DNA from: JAPUME01 sp027294185
GTDB taxonomy: Bacteria; Acidobacteriota; Terriglobia; UBA7540; JAPUME01
Length of the DNA: 64,000 nucleotides
Direction: 5' to 3'
Assembly: GCA_963555835.3 (NCBI GenBank)
Contig: CAUVWZ020000002.1
Location: forward strand, 1 to 64,000
Part shown: piece by piece, positions 32,930 to 41,410 of the stretch
How the letters are laid out: every line of letters starts with the position of its first letter
Position numbering within the stretch: position 1 is the stretch's first letter
Notes under the pieces: model-generated
The model's input: the letters and a program-made list of their open reading frames with translations, nothing else
Told to the model about the DNA's origin: nothing
The model's database searches: none
Translations under genes and position numbers: made by a program

Positions 32930-33760
32930 ATGAAGACAGCCAAAGTTGCTTTTCAGGGGGAACGAGGCTCTTTCAGCGAAGAGGCTGCTTATAAGCTGCT
33001 GGGCAAGCGGGTCCGGGTAATCCCCTGCGAAACCTTTGCATCCACCTTTCGCGCCGTGAGCCGCGGCAAGGCGAATTGCTGCCTGGTTCCGATTGAAAAT
33101 ACCCTGGCCGGATCGATCTATGAGAATTACGATCACCTGCTGGAATATCGGCTGCAAATTATCGGAGAAGTGAATCTGCGCATCGTCCACAACCTGATTG
33201 CATTTGCGGGCACCACACTGGCGAGTTGCCGCAAGGTCTATTCCCACCCCGTCGCCCTGGCGCAGTGCACGCGGTTCTTCTCGAAGCATCGAAAGATAGA
33301 AAAGATTCCCTTTTACGATACGGCGGGAAGCGTGAAAATGCTGGCCGAGAAGAAGATCAAGGGCGGGGCGGGAATCGCCAGTCGTGTTGCGGCGGCCCAC
33401 TATAAAGGCCGCATCCTGCGGACACATCTCGAGGACCATCGGGAAAATTACACCCGTTTCCTATTGCTTTCCAAATCAAAGAAGAGTATTCCGAAGGCCA
33501 ACAAGACTTCGCTGGTTTTCTCCACTCGCAACATTCCCGGCGCCCTGTTCAAATGCCTGAGTGTTTTTGCCTTGCGCGAGATCGACCTCACCAAAATCGA
33601 GTCGCGCCCCTTGCGAGGTCGGCCGTGGGAGTATCTCTTCTACGTGGACTTCGCCGGGCACCGGGACGACGAGAAATCGAAAAACGCTCTTGCCCATCTG
33701 GGCGAGGTGGTGAACTTCCTGCGTGTTCTCGGTTGCTACAAGAGCGCCTCGCGCAATTGA
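32930..33760 (+). CDS. pheA: Prephenate dehydratase
   Basis: About 276 residues; makes phenylpyruvate from prephenate for phenylalanine synthesis. AFQGERGSFSEEAAYKLLG starts the catalytic domain, VPIENTLAGSIYENYDHLLE carries the substrate-binding part, and ENYTRFLLLSK contains the catalytic Thr-Arg-Phe motif. An ACT domain ends the protein, with GALFKCLSVFALREIDLTKI and the ESRP motif for phenylalanine feedback. The ATG at 32930 has AAGGAAG before it. No chorismate mutase domain is fused. It follows ftsW by 45 nt, an unusual neighbour. Confidence 0.93.
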   Translation: MKTAKVAFQGERGSFSEEAAYKLLGKRVRVIPCETFASTFRAVSRGKANCCLVPIENTLAGSIYENYDHLLEYRLQIIGEVNLRIVHNLIAFAGTTLASCRKVYSHPVALAQCTRFFSKHRKIEKIPFYDTAGSVKMLAEKKIKGGAGIASRVAAAHYKGRILRTHLEDHRENYTRFLLLSKSKKSIPKANKTSLVFSTRNIPGALFKCLSVFALREIDLTKIESRPLRGRPWEYLFYVDFAGHRDDEKSKNALAHLGEVVNFLRVLGCYKSASRN

Positions 33761-33770
33761 ATTGAGGGTG

Positions 33771-34454
33771 ATGATTCCCGAAGAAGTCGAATGGGTGACT
33801 TTCGATTGCTACGGTACGCTGATCGACTGGGAAAGCGGCATCCACCAGGTCTTTCGAGAGTTGAGGCGCCATTACCGGCTCGATGCGGAACCGGATCGTA
33901 TTTTTGAACTTTGGGAGTCGATCCAATTTCGCATGATTCAGGAGCCGTATCGAACCTACCGTGAGATTCTTCGGGCCAGCCTGTTGGAAACTCTTCGGGA
34001 AGTGGGCGGCGAGGATTTCCATGAAATGAGTGAAGCCGGTGACCTGCTGGCCGGGCGACTTCCCACCTGGAAGCCTTTTCGGGAAGTTCCGGAGGCCCTT
34101 CGGCGGCTCAAGACACGCTTTCTGTTGGGAATTATTTCAAACATTGATAATGATTTGATTCAGAAAACAGTTTCGCAAATCGGAGTTTCTTTCGACCGTG
34201 TGGTTACGGCGGAAGATGCCCGCGCCTACAAGCCGAGCCTCGCTCCGTTCCAAAAAGCGTTGGAGCGGCTGAGTGTATCCCCACGGGCCGTGCTTCACGC
34301 GGCGTTTGGCTTCCGCTACGACCTGAACCCGGCGCGTTCGGCGGGACTCCAGACCGTTTTCGTGAATCGTTCCAGCCAGAAGATCCCCGCCGGCTACTCT
34401 GCGGATGCCGAGGTGGCCGATCTCTCGGAATTGGCAGCCCTTCTCGGATGTTAA
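33771..34454 (+). CDS. HAD-superfamily hydrolase, haloacid-dehalogenase type II-like
   Basis: About 228 residues. Motif I reads VTFDCYGTLIDWESGI, with the nucleophile in DCYGT (type II haloacid dehalogenases have FDxYGTL). Motif II is IISNIDNDLI, motif III is the Lys in ARAYKPSLAPFQKAL, and motif IV is AAFGFRYDLNPARSAGLQ, where the usual DxxxD pair is partly replaced. It could be a dehalogenase or a phosphatase on small phosphate esters. It begins 10 nt after pheA; the ATG at 33771 follows TTGAGGGTG, which includes an alternative GTG. Confidence 0.78.
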   Translation: MIPEEVEWVTFDCYGTLIDWESGIHQVFRELRRHYRLDAEPDRIFELWESIQFRMIQEPYRTYREILRASLLETLREVGGEDFHEMSEAGDLLAGRLPTWKPFREVPEALRRLKTRFLLGIISNIDNDLIQKTVSQIGVSFDRVVTAEDARAYKPSLAPFQKALERLSVSPRAVLHAAFGFRYDLNPARSAGLQTVFVNRSSQKIPAGYSADAEVADLSELAALLGC

Positions 34455-34588
34455 ACGGACTGCCTTAGTTGCCGAATGTCGGTCGAGTTTTAGTTAACGT
34501 TGTCCCCGAGACTCTCTTTTAGTTATGATGATTAATCATGTCCGAATCGGTCCGTGGCAAAATCCTTTTCCGAAAACGGGAGGAGAGT

Positions 34589-35151
34589 ATGGCTAGACGA
34601 TTATTTCCCTTGTTGATCCTGGCGGCCATTGCGGGGATGGCGTATGCGCAGAGCGGGTTTCAAGGATTCGGTTCACTTCAGAGAACGAATTCATTCGCCC
34701 GCAGGAGTACCGCCGATGGATCTTCGCGGGCTCTTCGCTGGGACTTGTTTACGAGGGAGAGGAACAGGCCGATGGGGCGGAGAGATTTCACAATGTCTAT
34801 ATCAACCCTGCGGCCTACGACGCCTACGCTAAGACGGGCGAGTTTCCAGCCGGCACTGTTCTGATGCTCGAGATCATGACGGCACGCGAGAAGACTTCCA
34901 TTCTCAACGGGGGCCGCTATGAAGATCAGCTCGTAGGCCTGGCGGCGGCCGTCAAGGCTCCGGACCGTTTCAAAGAGAAGTGGGCTTATTTCAGCTTGAA
35001 CGACCCGGGAAAGCCTTTCCTCGAAAAGGCAGCGGCCAACAAACCCGAGGAGTGTTGGACCTGTCACAAGCAGCACGGCGCCGACGACAACATTTTTGTG
35101 CAGTTCTATCCCACTCTCCGGGATGCCAGGGGAAAGGGGACCGGCGAATAA
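34589..35151 (+). pseudogene. Cytochrome P460-type protein, frameshifted after the signal peptide
   Basis: GGGAGGAG precedes the ATG at 34589, which opens a signal peptide (MARRLFPLLILAAIAGMAYA). From about 34681 the family sequence continues in another frame: EFIRPQEYRRWIFAGSSLGL, ERFHNVYINPAAYDAYAKTG, FPAGTVLMLEIM. The heme site is CWTCHKQHG and the end is FVQFYPTLRD, as in P460 proteins. One base missing (or two extra) near 34675-34690 explains it. P460 proteins oxidise hydroxylamine or serve as periplasmic heme proteins; the Lys cross-link residue cannot be named safely. As read, only a 23-kb-typical fragment without export signal could be made. Confidence 0.75.
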
Positions 35152-35185
35152 TATTCAAAGGCGGAAAGGGATTTACGGAAAACGA

Positions 35186-35578
35186 ATGACTCGCGAACAG
35201 CAGGAAGTATTCAAAGTCGTTTTGGAATTGAACCGCGCCTGGGTGGCAAAGGAGCGAGCGGGAATCGACGGGTGTGTGACCAACGATATGGTCGAAGTGA
35301 GTGAATACAGCCCTTATCGCCTCGAGGGCCGCGAGGAGTACATGCGCGGCATCGACGCCTACATTGCGGGTCCCTTCCGCGTTCACTCTCACATCGAGCG
35401 CGGCCCGATGGTGAAGCTCTTGGGAGAGGTGGCCCTGGTCACCTTCTACTTTGACCAGGAGATACAGTTCCCCGACTCGCCGCGTTTGGCACGCACCGGA
35501 AAGGAAACCCACATCCTCCGCCGCGAGTCGGGCCAGTGGAAGGTCTTCTTTGCCCACTGGTCGTGGAATAAGGAATAA
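35186..35578 (+). CDS. SnoaL/DUF4440-like (NTF2-fold) protein
   Basis: 130 residues from the ATG at 35186. The NTF2-like pattern is visible: an N-terminal helix (EVFKVVLELNRAWVAKERAG), DMVEVSEYSPYRLEGREEYM, VALVTFYFDQEIQF and a terminal strand pair RRESGQWKVFFAHWSWNKE. Such domains bind small molecules or act in polyketide cyclisation and ketosteroid isomerisation; no specific activity follows. It lies 34 nt after the P460 gene. Confidence 0.65.
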   Translation: MTREQQEVFKVVLELNRAWVAKERAGIDGCVTNDMVEVSEYSPYRLEGREEYMRGIDAYIAGPFRVHSHIERGPMVKLLGEVALVTFYFDQEIQFPDSPRLARTGKETHILRRESGQWKVFFAHWSWNKE

Positions 35579-35682
35579 GCCGCCGGCCGTGATTGCCTCT
35601 GGGAAGGACTTTCCCCTTCCAGTTTCTCTCGTATGTAATGAGATAACAACGTGTGCGGTGAGGTGTGCGCCCCTGCCTGAAA

Positions 35683-37107
35683 TCAGGCGGCCCCGCCCAA
35701 GCGTTCCGAGGCTTCTTTATAGATGGCATCGCGGGACTTGAGTCCGCGGGCAAGATACTTTCCCGCCGCCGCCAGATGAAACCAGCGCTCGGGAGCCGAG
35801 GAAGCCTGAAAAGATTCAATCTGCGCCTGCGTGTATTTTACGATGTGTGATTCCTGGCAGGTGGAGGCCAACCGAGCGAGCGTAGAAATCAGTCCCGCCG
35901 AGGGATTCCCCTGGGTGCCGTAGCTGAGGATGGCATCCCCCGCAGTCTCCGCATCCCCCTCCTCCAGCCAGGATTCGATTTTTTCAAGCGAGAGGGAGGG
36001 AAGTGTACGGCGAGGCTTTGGCGAGAACTCCATGGGAGCGTTGCCGAAAGCCAGATGGTAGAGAGCAACCCACGCGGCGCCGACCAGGCAGAACTCGGTA
36101 GCTTCCACATCATCCAAGAGACTCACCGACCAGCGTAGCGCTTGCAATGTGGTCAGCGCATGCACCCAGATGATGTCAAGCTCGGAGGGGCCGTCGCAAA
36201 GCAACTGGGTTGCAGCCAACCCTGCCGCTTCCCACATTACCCGCGTAGGAACTCCCTGTTCGAGCCGCGGACCCAGAAGATTCCAGGGGCCGTTCAGAAG
36301 ATTGCGGTTGATCGTGTCGTGAAGCGAGGGGGCGATTCCCTGGCCGACGCGTTCGTGAGCGGGACGAGGGACCCCGGACAAAATAATTCCGGTGAGATCG
36401 CGTCGCATCCGGTTTTCGCTCACCGTTGGCCGGAAGCTCTTCCATTCCAGTCCCGGGACCTTGGAGAGGACTCCTAAACCGGAAAAACACTCCTGTTTTG
36501 AAAACATGTCGTGGACCGTGGTGATCCAGGTGGCGAGCCAGGGGAAGAAAGTGGCACTCCGATTCCAACCCTGAAACTCAAGCGCGCGGCTCAGATGCAT
36601 CGTCCCGATCAGTGAATGTTCCAGCAGGCCTTCGGTGGCAAGCCTTGCGAGGAGCATCGGAGCCTCCCACCCGCCTTCCTGGTTGTCGAGTGTGAGGGTT
36701 AATTGTGCAGCGGAGATTGCATCTCCCTTGCGTATGGCGTTGCGGACGTGCTGGCGACTCACACGGTGCCCGGCGGTGGAGATTGGCTCGACCTTTGCCG
36801 GAGACTCCAGGAGGGACGCTACGCGGTTCGCTTCTGCTGCTGACTGTACGGCAGCGATGGCCTGGGCCTTTGCATCCCCTTTATCCGCAAGCCGGCACCG
36901 CGCGTGTATGGATAGAGGACTGTGCATGCCCATACTGAAGTCCGCGAAATTGCCTGAAGGTGGGGGCTGCCGGAGCGAAACCTCGAGAGCGGCGCTGTGG
37001 AGCAAGGAGGGTTGCGGGCAGTCCTTCAGAAGCTCGAGCCCTCGTTCGACAATCCGGTTGCTTTCGGATTCTTCAATCTGCCGTTGGAGTTCCCCATGAG
37101 CTACCAT
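35683..37107 (-). CDS. Hypothetical protein, largely helical
   Basis: 474 residues without a family I recognise. No signal peptide or membrane helix is evident. The whole length reads as amphipathic helices with many Ala and Leu (for example AQAIAAVQSAAEANRVASLL, PMLLARLATEGLLEHSLIGT, DAIYKEASERLGGAA), suggestive of a helical repeat or a HEAT/TPR-like scaffold. His and Trp residues in ATFFPWLATWITTVHDMFSK could be functional. The frame is long and codon use agrees with the neighbours, so it is probably a real gene. It runs opposite to the surrounding genes. Confidence 0.5.
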   Translation of the reverse strand: MVAHGELQRQIEESESNRIVERGLELLKDCPQPSLLHSAALEVSLRQPPPSGNFADFSMGMHSPLSIHARCRLADKGDAKAQAIAAVQSAAEANRVASLLESPAKVEPISTAGHRVSRQHVRNAIRKGDAISAAQLTLTLDNQEGGWEAPMLLARLATEGLLEHSLIGTMHLSRALEFQGWNRSATFFPWLATWITTVHDMFSKQECFSGLGVLSKVPGLEWKSFRPTVSENRMRRDLTGIILSGVPRPAHERVGQGIAPSLHDTINRNLLNGPWNLLGPRLEQGVPTRVMWEAAGLAATQLLCDGPSELDIIWVHALTTLQALRWSVSLLDDVEATEFCLVGAAWVALYHLAFGNAPMEFSPKPRRTLPSLSLEKIESWLEEGDAETAGDAILSYGTQGNPSAGLISTLARLASTCQESHIVKYTQAQIESFQASSAPERWFHLAAAGKYLARGLKSRDAIYKEASERLGGAA

Positions 37108-37536
37108 AACAAGACTGACCTCACAATCCTCGGGTCCCCTAGTGAGCGCAATAAGGCTCCCTTCGACCTGCCCCTGATTTCTCGTTTTCCGCGGTCAAAA
37201 ACTCCTGCCATCCTGCCGAAAAACCGAGGCGCTGTCAAGCTCTGCAGCCTTCCTCCGTTTCAGCCGGCGGTTCTTTTGGCGAAAACGGATTCGTAGAGAA
37301 TCGTAACCGCCATGATTCCGAAGCAGGCTCCCGCCCGTGCCCCCGTGCCCATTAGACGTAAACCAGCGAGGGGTGGTAGCGGGCCAGGAACCGCGCGCCA
37401 AAATCGACGAACACCGCTACGAACGGCACGCCCGGGACTTAATCCTCAGGCGGCACTTGCCGCCGGCCCTTCTCCCGATTAAACTGGAAGACCAAGCAAT
37501 TCTCCAGGTGGACGGGTTTTCCCCCGGAGGGTGAAA
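37108..37536. other. Gene-free intergenic region
   Basis: About 430 nt between divergent genes. No supported frame. A short hairpin GGCGGC-ACTT-GCCGCC lies at 37449-37464 without a T-run. No consensus promoter was recognised. Confidence 0.4.
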
Positions 37537-37998
37537 ATGCCGATGATGAGAACATTGAGAATGTTTCTTCTGGCCGGATTGGTGATGGTTTCGGCGGCAA
37601 CGTTCGCCCACGGCCAGCGGAATCGTGAACTGGAAGACATTACAGGGCGATACTCTTTTTTGAAAGCCCATGACTTGTTGGGGATTCTCGATGAGGACGG
37701 CGAGTTGAGGGGCTTCATCGAAGTCTTTCAAGAGGACGAGGAGTCGGCCGAGCTTTTCAGCTACACCATATCCCGAGGGTCCCGCGAGGGCGATCAGGTG
37801 ACTTTTAAGACCGATACCATCCACGGTACTACTTATCGGTTCTCCGGCAAGGTCCAGGTGAGCCGGGAAAGAAAGCCGAACCAGAGAGGGTACATGCTGT
37901 TGGTCGGAATCCTCCGCGTGGACACTCGTGTGCCTGCAACCGGCGAGGAGAAGACTGAAGAGAAGAAGGTAGTGCTGGAAAGCCTCGCCTCCGAATGA
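37537..37998 (+). CDS. Hypothetical secreted protein
   Basis: 153 residues from the ATG at 37537, which has GGAGG 6 nt upstream. The signal peptide is RMFLLAGLVMVSAATFAHGQ. The mature part (RNRELEDITGRYSFLKAHDL through VVLESLASE) has alternating strands with YRFSGKVQVSRERKPNQRGY and looks like a small beta-barrel that assesses as periplasmic. Acidic stretches DEDGEL and EDEESAEL are present. No family is recognised. Confidence 0.6.
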   Translation: MPMMRTLRMFLLAGLVMVSAATFAHGQRNRELEDITGRYSFLKAHDLLGILDEDGELRGFIEVFQEDEESAELFSYTISRGSREGDQVTFKTDTIHGTTYRFSGKVQVSRERKPNQRGYMLLVGILRVDTRVPATGEEKTEEKKVVLESLASE

Positions 37999-38080
37999 CG
38001 CCCGACGGATTACCATTCCCTACCATTGAACGTTCCATGCGGGCGCAAGGGAGGGAGCCTGCCCCAACGATGGGAAATAG

Positions 38081-38881
38081 TTGAGCAGCCGACTACCATT
38101 CCGCGGGAAAGTCGCCATTGTCACCGGCGCGGGGCAGGGGATCGGCCGCCGCATCGCCCTCGACTTTCTTGGCCAGGGAGCCTCGGTAGCCCTTGTCGGT
38201 CGGGACCCTCGGAAGCTGAAGCGAACCATCCTGGAGGCCGGACGAGCCGCGACCCGGGCCATCGGGGTGCGGGCGGATATTTCGCAGGAGAAACAGGTTC
38301 GCCGCATGGTGCGGCAGGCGGTCAGCCGCTTCGGTCACCTCGACATTCTGGTGAACAATGCCGGAGCCCGGGGGCCGACGGCCCCGGTGGTGGACCTCGA
38401 ATTCTCGGATTGGCAGCAGGTCGTGGACGTCAATCTCACCGGCACCTATCTCTGCTCGCGTGAAGCGCTGAAAATCATGCTTCCCCGCCGCAAGGGTTCC
38501 ATCGTCAATATGTCGTCGGTCGCGGGCCGGCACGCCTATCCGCTGCGGGCAGCCTATTCGGCGTCGAAGTGGGGCGTCATCGGATTGACTCTTTCCCTGG
38601 CCCAGGAAAGCGGCGTCTCGGATGTGCGCGTGAACGCAATCTGCCCCGGGCCGGTGGAAGGGCCGGGATTGGACGGAGTGATCGTTGAGAGGGCTCGAAA
38701 GTTGAATGTCCCGGTCGAGGAGATGCGCGACCGTTTCCTACGGCCCTTGGCGCTGGGTCGTCCCGTCACGGAAGAAGACATCAGCCGCGTTGTGCAGTTT
38801 CTCTGTTCTCCGGCGGCGAAAAATATCACGGGCCAGGTTATCAATGTCGACTCCGGCTTCGGCCTCTGGCCCATTTCCTAG
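38081..38881 (+). CDS. Short-chain dehydrogenase/reductase
   Basis: 266 residues. Rossmann TGxxxGIG is TGAGQGIG near residue 16, NNAG is present, and catalytic Ser and YxxxK appear in IVNMSSVAGRHAYPLRAAYS and YSASKWG. RDPRK after the second strand points to NADP(H). The C-terminal part (GQVINVDSGFGLWPIS) is that of FabG/glucose-DH-like enzymes. A TTG at 38081 is the start, with GGGAAATAG before it. The next gene is 37 nt downstream. Substrate unknown. Confidence 0.85.
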   Translation: MSSRLPFRGKVAIVTGAGQGIGRRIALDFLGQGASVALVGRDPRKLKRTILEAGRAATRAIGVRADISQEKQVRRMVRQAVSRFGHLDILVNNAGARGPTAPVVDLEFSDWQQVVDVNLTGTYLCSREALKIMLPRRKGSIVNMSSVAGRHAYPLRAAYSASKWGVIGLTLSLAQESGVSDVRVNAICPGPVEGPGLDGVIVERARKLNVPVEEMRDRFLRPLALGRPVTEEDISRVVQFLCSPAAKNITGQVINVDSGFGLWPIS

Positions 38882-38918
38882 CGGGCGTTGCGCCGCAATT
38901 CTACCCCACGAGGTAATC

Positions 38919-39296
38919 ATGAGCGAAAAAGGACCCGAGATGCTTCTGCAACTTTTGGGAAAGGAGCGCGCCGAAGAGGTTCGCAGCGCATGGAATCGCC
39001 TCTCGCCCGATTTCGCCCACTTCGTGACTCACTTCCTCGCGGGTCAGGTCTGGTCGCGGCCGAACCTCGATCTGAGGACGCGCAGTCTGATTACCGTTGC
39101 CGCCCTGACCGCGCTCGGCCGTCCGAACGCGCTGCGCTTGAATATCGAGATGGCTCTCAACAACGGCGCGACCCGGGAAGAAATTCTGGAGACGCTTCTC
39201 CAGATGGCGCCCTATGCCGGATTCCCTGCCTGTTGGGAAGGGTTGCTCATGGCCGATGAGGTTTTCAAGGGGAAGGGTCTGGCCGGGCGGCCCTAA
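38919..39296 (+). CDS. Carboxymuconolactone-decarboxylase-family protein
   Basis: 125 residues. The CMD fold has LDLRTRSLITVAALTALGRP, ALRLNIEMALNNGATREEIL and ETLLQMAPYAGFPACWEGLL, the pattern of gamma-carboxymuconolactone decarboxylases (PcaC). The AhpD-type CxxC is missing, so peroxidase activity is not expected. It probably acts with the SDR gene upstream on an aromatic or lactone compound (inference from adjacency only). Confidence 0.82.
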   Translation: MSEKGPEMLLQLLGKERAEEVRSAWNRLSPDFAHFVTHFLAGQVWSRPNLDLRTRSLITVAALTALGRPNALRLNIEMALNNGATREEILETLLQMAPYAGFPACWEGLLMADEVFKGKGLAGRP

Positions 39297-39481
39297 GAGA
39301 CCTTATCCGGACCGCGAACCTGCTCCGTGCGAGATCATGACCGCGTGGTTTCCGTTGCTCCCCGTAGCCTGATCATTCAAGCTCTCCTGGACTCTTCTTC
39401 TTTCCGCGCAACTTTTTCTCCCGAGCTGGGTTCATACAGAGGTAAGAGTTTGAAGGTAGAAATCGTCAGGAGGAGATATTC

Positions 39482-40211
39482 ATGAAAACAAGCAGCAGAT
39501 TGATTACAGCTTTTGCTATCTTGAACCGCCGCCCTGATATTAAGCGAGGCGCCCCTGGCGGGCCAGGAAGAAGGGCAGCGACAGCGCAGGCGTCCCCAGG
39601 CAGGCCGTCAGACCCAGAGATTGGCCGATGAACTGGGCGTAACCGAGGAGCAGCGGGAGCAGCTACGCCAGATCGGGCGCACACAATCCGAGGCCGTCCG
39701 CGCCATCCGTCAGGACGATTCCCTTTCGAATGAAGAGAAGCGCGCCAAAGTCCGGGAACTGAATCAGGCCCGTCAGGACCAGATCCGCGGCATGCTGACA
39801 CCCGACCAGCAGCAGAAGTTCGACGAGTTACGCCAGAGGAGACGTGAAGGGGCCGGCGAAGGCCGCCCGAGGCGTCAGGGGCGCGGCCAGGGCATGGGCC
39901 AGGGGCTCGACCTGAGCGAAGAGCAGCGTGAGCAGCTCGGGCAACTCCGCTCCGAGCAGCGCGAACAGATTCAGGCGCTTCGCAACGATGAATCCCTTTC
40001 CACCGAGGAGAAGAGGGCCAAGACAAGGGAGCTTCGACAGGCGCAGCAGTCACGGATGCAGGAGATTCTCACCCCGGAACAACAAGAGAAGCTGTCCAAG
40101 CGGAGGGAGGAGAGAGGTTCCGCCGAAGGTGGGCGGCCTCGAGCACGTCGTCGTAGAGGGGGAGACCAGGGTGGAGGAGGTCGCTCTCGCCGTCAGGGCC
40201 GCAGGCGGTAA
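39482..40211 (+). pseudogene. LTXXQ/Spy-like periplasmic repeat protein with a signal-peptide frameshift
   Basis: AGGAGGAGAT leads to the ATG at 39482, coding MKTSSRLITAFAIL. One extra base at about 39522 then shifts the frame; reading on as TAALILSEAPLAGQEE restores a full signal peptide and joins the long downstream frame (open to 40211). The mature part has two copies of an LTXXQ-like module: DELGVTEEQREQLRQIGRTQ to GMLTPDQQQKFDELRQRRRE, and LDLSEEQREQLGQLRSEQRE to EILTPEQQEKLSKRR. The ends are Gly/Arg-rich. Such proteins bind unfolded or metal-exposed targets in the periplasm. As read, export would fail. Confidence 0.7.
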
Positions 40212-40227
40212 GCTTCAATCCTAAGAA

Positions 40228-40251
40228 GCGGGGGAGCACCCCCTCCCCCGC
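40228..40251. terminator. GC-rich stem-loop between convergent genes
   Basis: GCGGGGGAG (40228-40236) pairs with CTCCCCCGC (40243-40251) around a 6-nt loop. It lies between the plus-strand LTXXQ gene and the minus-strand cyclodeaminase-like gene. No T-run follows, so termination is inferred from position. Confidence 0.45.
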
Positions 40252-40397
40252 ACTCTCCCCTTTGAAAATCTTCCGAATCCCATCTAAGTTAAGACGCGAA
40301 CGAGCCTGTCGCTTTCTCTCTATCGTCGATTTTGAGGAAGAAGTGACGGAGGAAAGTTCGTGGATGATGAAACGATGAATCGATAAATCGATGATTC

Positions 40398-41360
40398 TTA
40401 GGTTGCGAGCATGTCCCATTGGCGGCCCAGGCCCTGCGCGCGTGCCTGGCGCTCGATGTGGGCGGCGACTGCCAGGTCCCAGAGGGCGATGCCGTTGGAT
40501 TTGAAAATCGTGACCGCCTCGGGCGAGGTCCTTCCCGGGTGTTTCCCGGCGACGACCTGATGCAATTCGATAACGTCTTCCCAGCCTCTTTCGGCCTCGG
40601 GCAGTCCGACGATTAAATCGCCCGATTCCCCCCTGGACTGTTCCAGCGAATCGACGGCGATGAGCGAAGCTCGTTTGATGGTTCGACCGTCCACCTCCCG
40701 GCGGTTCGCCATGTTTGCGCCGATGGCATTCACGTGCGCGCCCTTGCGTAGCCAATCGCCCCGGAGCACGGGTTCTGCAGAAGTGGTGGCGGTGATGACG
40801 ATGTCGGCGTCGCGGACGGCGTCCTCAGCGCTTGCCGCCTGGCGCACTTCCAGTTTTAATTTTTCTGAAAGTTCCCGGCAGAATGCACTGCGTCGCTCGG
40901 GATTGCGCCCGTAGGCCGCGGCTGAACTAATGTTTCGCACGGCTGCCACGGCTTCAAGCTGCGTCCTTGCCTGACGTCCGGTGCCGAGGACCGCCACGCG
41001 GCCGGCGTCAGGCCGGGCCAGGTACTTTGTGGCCACGCCGCTTGCCGCGCCAGTGCGGATGCGCCCCAACTGGTCGGCTTCCATCAAGGCGCGGAGTTCC
41101 CCCGTGCTCCCGTCGTAAAGCAGCACCAGAAAGCGCAGCCTGCCACGGGCCACGGTGTAGATCTTCATGCCCACCAGATTTTCCTCGAGCAGTGCCGCGG
41201 CCATGTAGTGAAGGGAGAAGTGGGACAGGACGATGCGTTGGCGCGAGCGGTTAACGGCCGTTTCGGCGTTCTGGGCGCGGAAGCTCTGTTCCACAAGCCG
41301 CAGGGCGTCGTTCATGGGCAGGAGTCGGGTGACTTCTTCTTCGCTAAGAAACAGTGCCAT
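40398..41360 (-). CDS. Ornithine cyclodeaminase / mu-crystallin family protein
   Basis: 320 residues. NAD-binding Rossmann motif VAVLGTGRQARTQLEAV follows RIRTGAASGVATKYLARPDA. The substrate-end residues are in SRQRIVLSHFSLHYMAAALL and AVDSLEQSRGESGDLIVGLP. Members convert ornithine to proline, or reduce cyclic imines or make alanine; the exact reaction cannot be told. It is not in an amino-acid operon. Confidence 0.85.
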   Translation of the reverse strand: MALFLSEEEVTRLLPMNDALRLVEQSFRAQNAETAVNRSRQRIVLSHFSLHYMAAALLEENLVGMKIYTVARGRLRFLVLLYDGSTGELRALMEADQLGRIRTGAASGVATKYLARPDAGRVAVLGTGRQARTQLEAVAAVRNISSAAAYGRNPERRSAFCRELSEKLKLEVRQAASAEDAVRDADIVITATTSAEPVLRGDWLRKGAHVNAIGANMANRREVDGRTIKRASLIAVDSLEQSRGESGDLIVGLPEAERGWEDVIELHQVVAGKHPGRTSPEAVTIFKSNGIALWDLAVAAHIERQARAQGLGRQWDMLAT

Positions 41361-41410
41361 AGGCTTTCCGCTGTGTGTTTGTCTGCTGAGGCGGCTTTAT
41401 CGCCGAACCC

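Noticed and set aside
37449..37464. Intrinsic terminator in the 37.1-37.5 kb gap
   Set aside because: The 6-bp hairpin has no T-run on either strand and is not placed after a gene end.
38093..38533. Antisense frame inside the SDR gene (and similar long antisense frames over ftsI, murE, E1, TolB/PHP)
   Set aside because: High-GC codon bias leaves antisense frames open; these have no start context or family motif.
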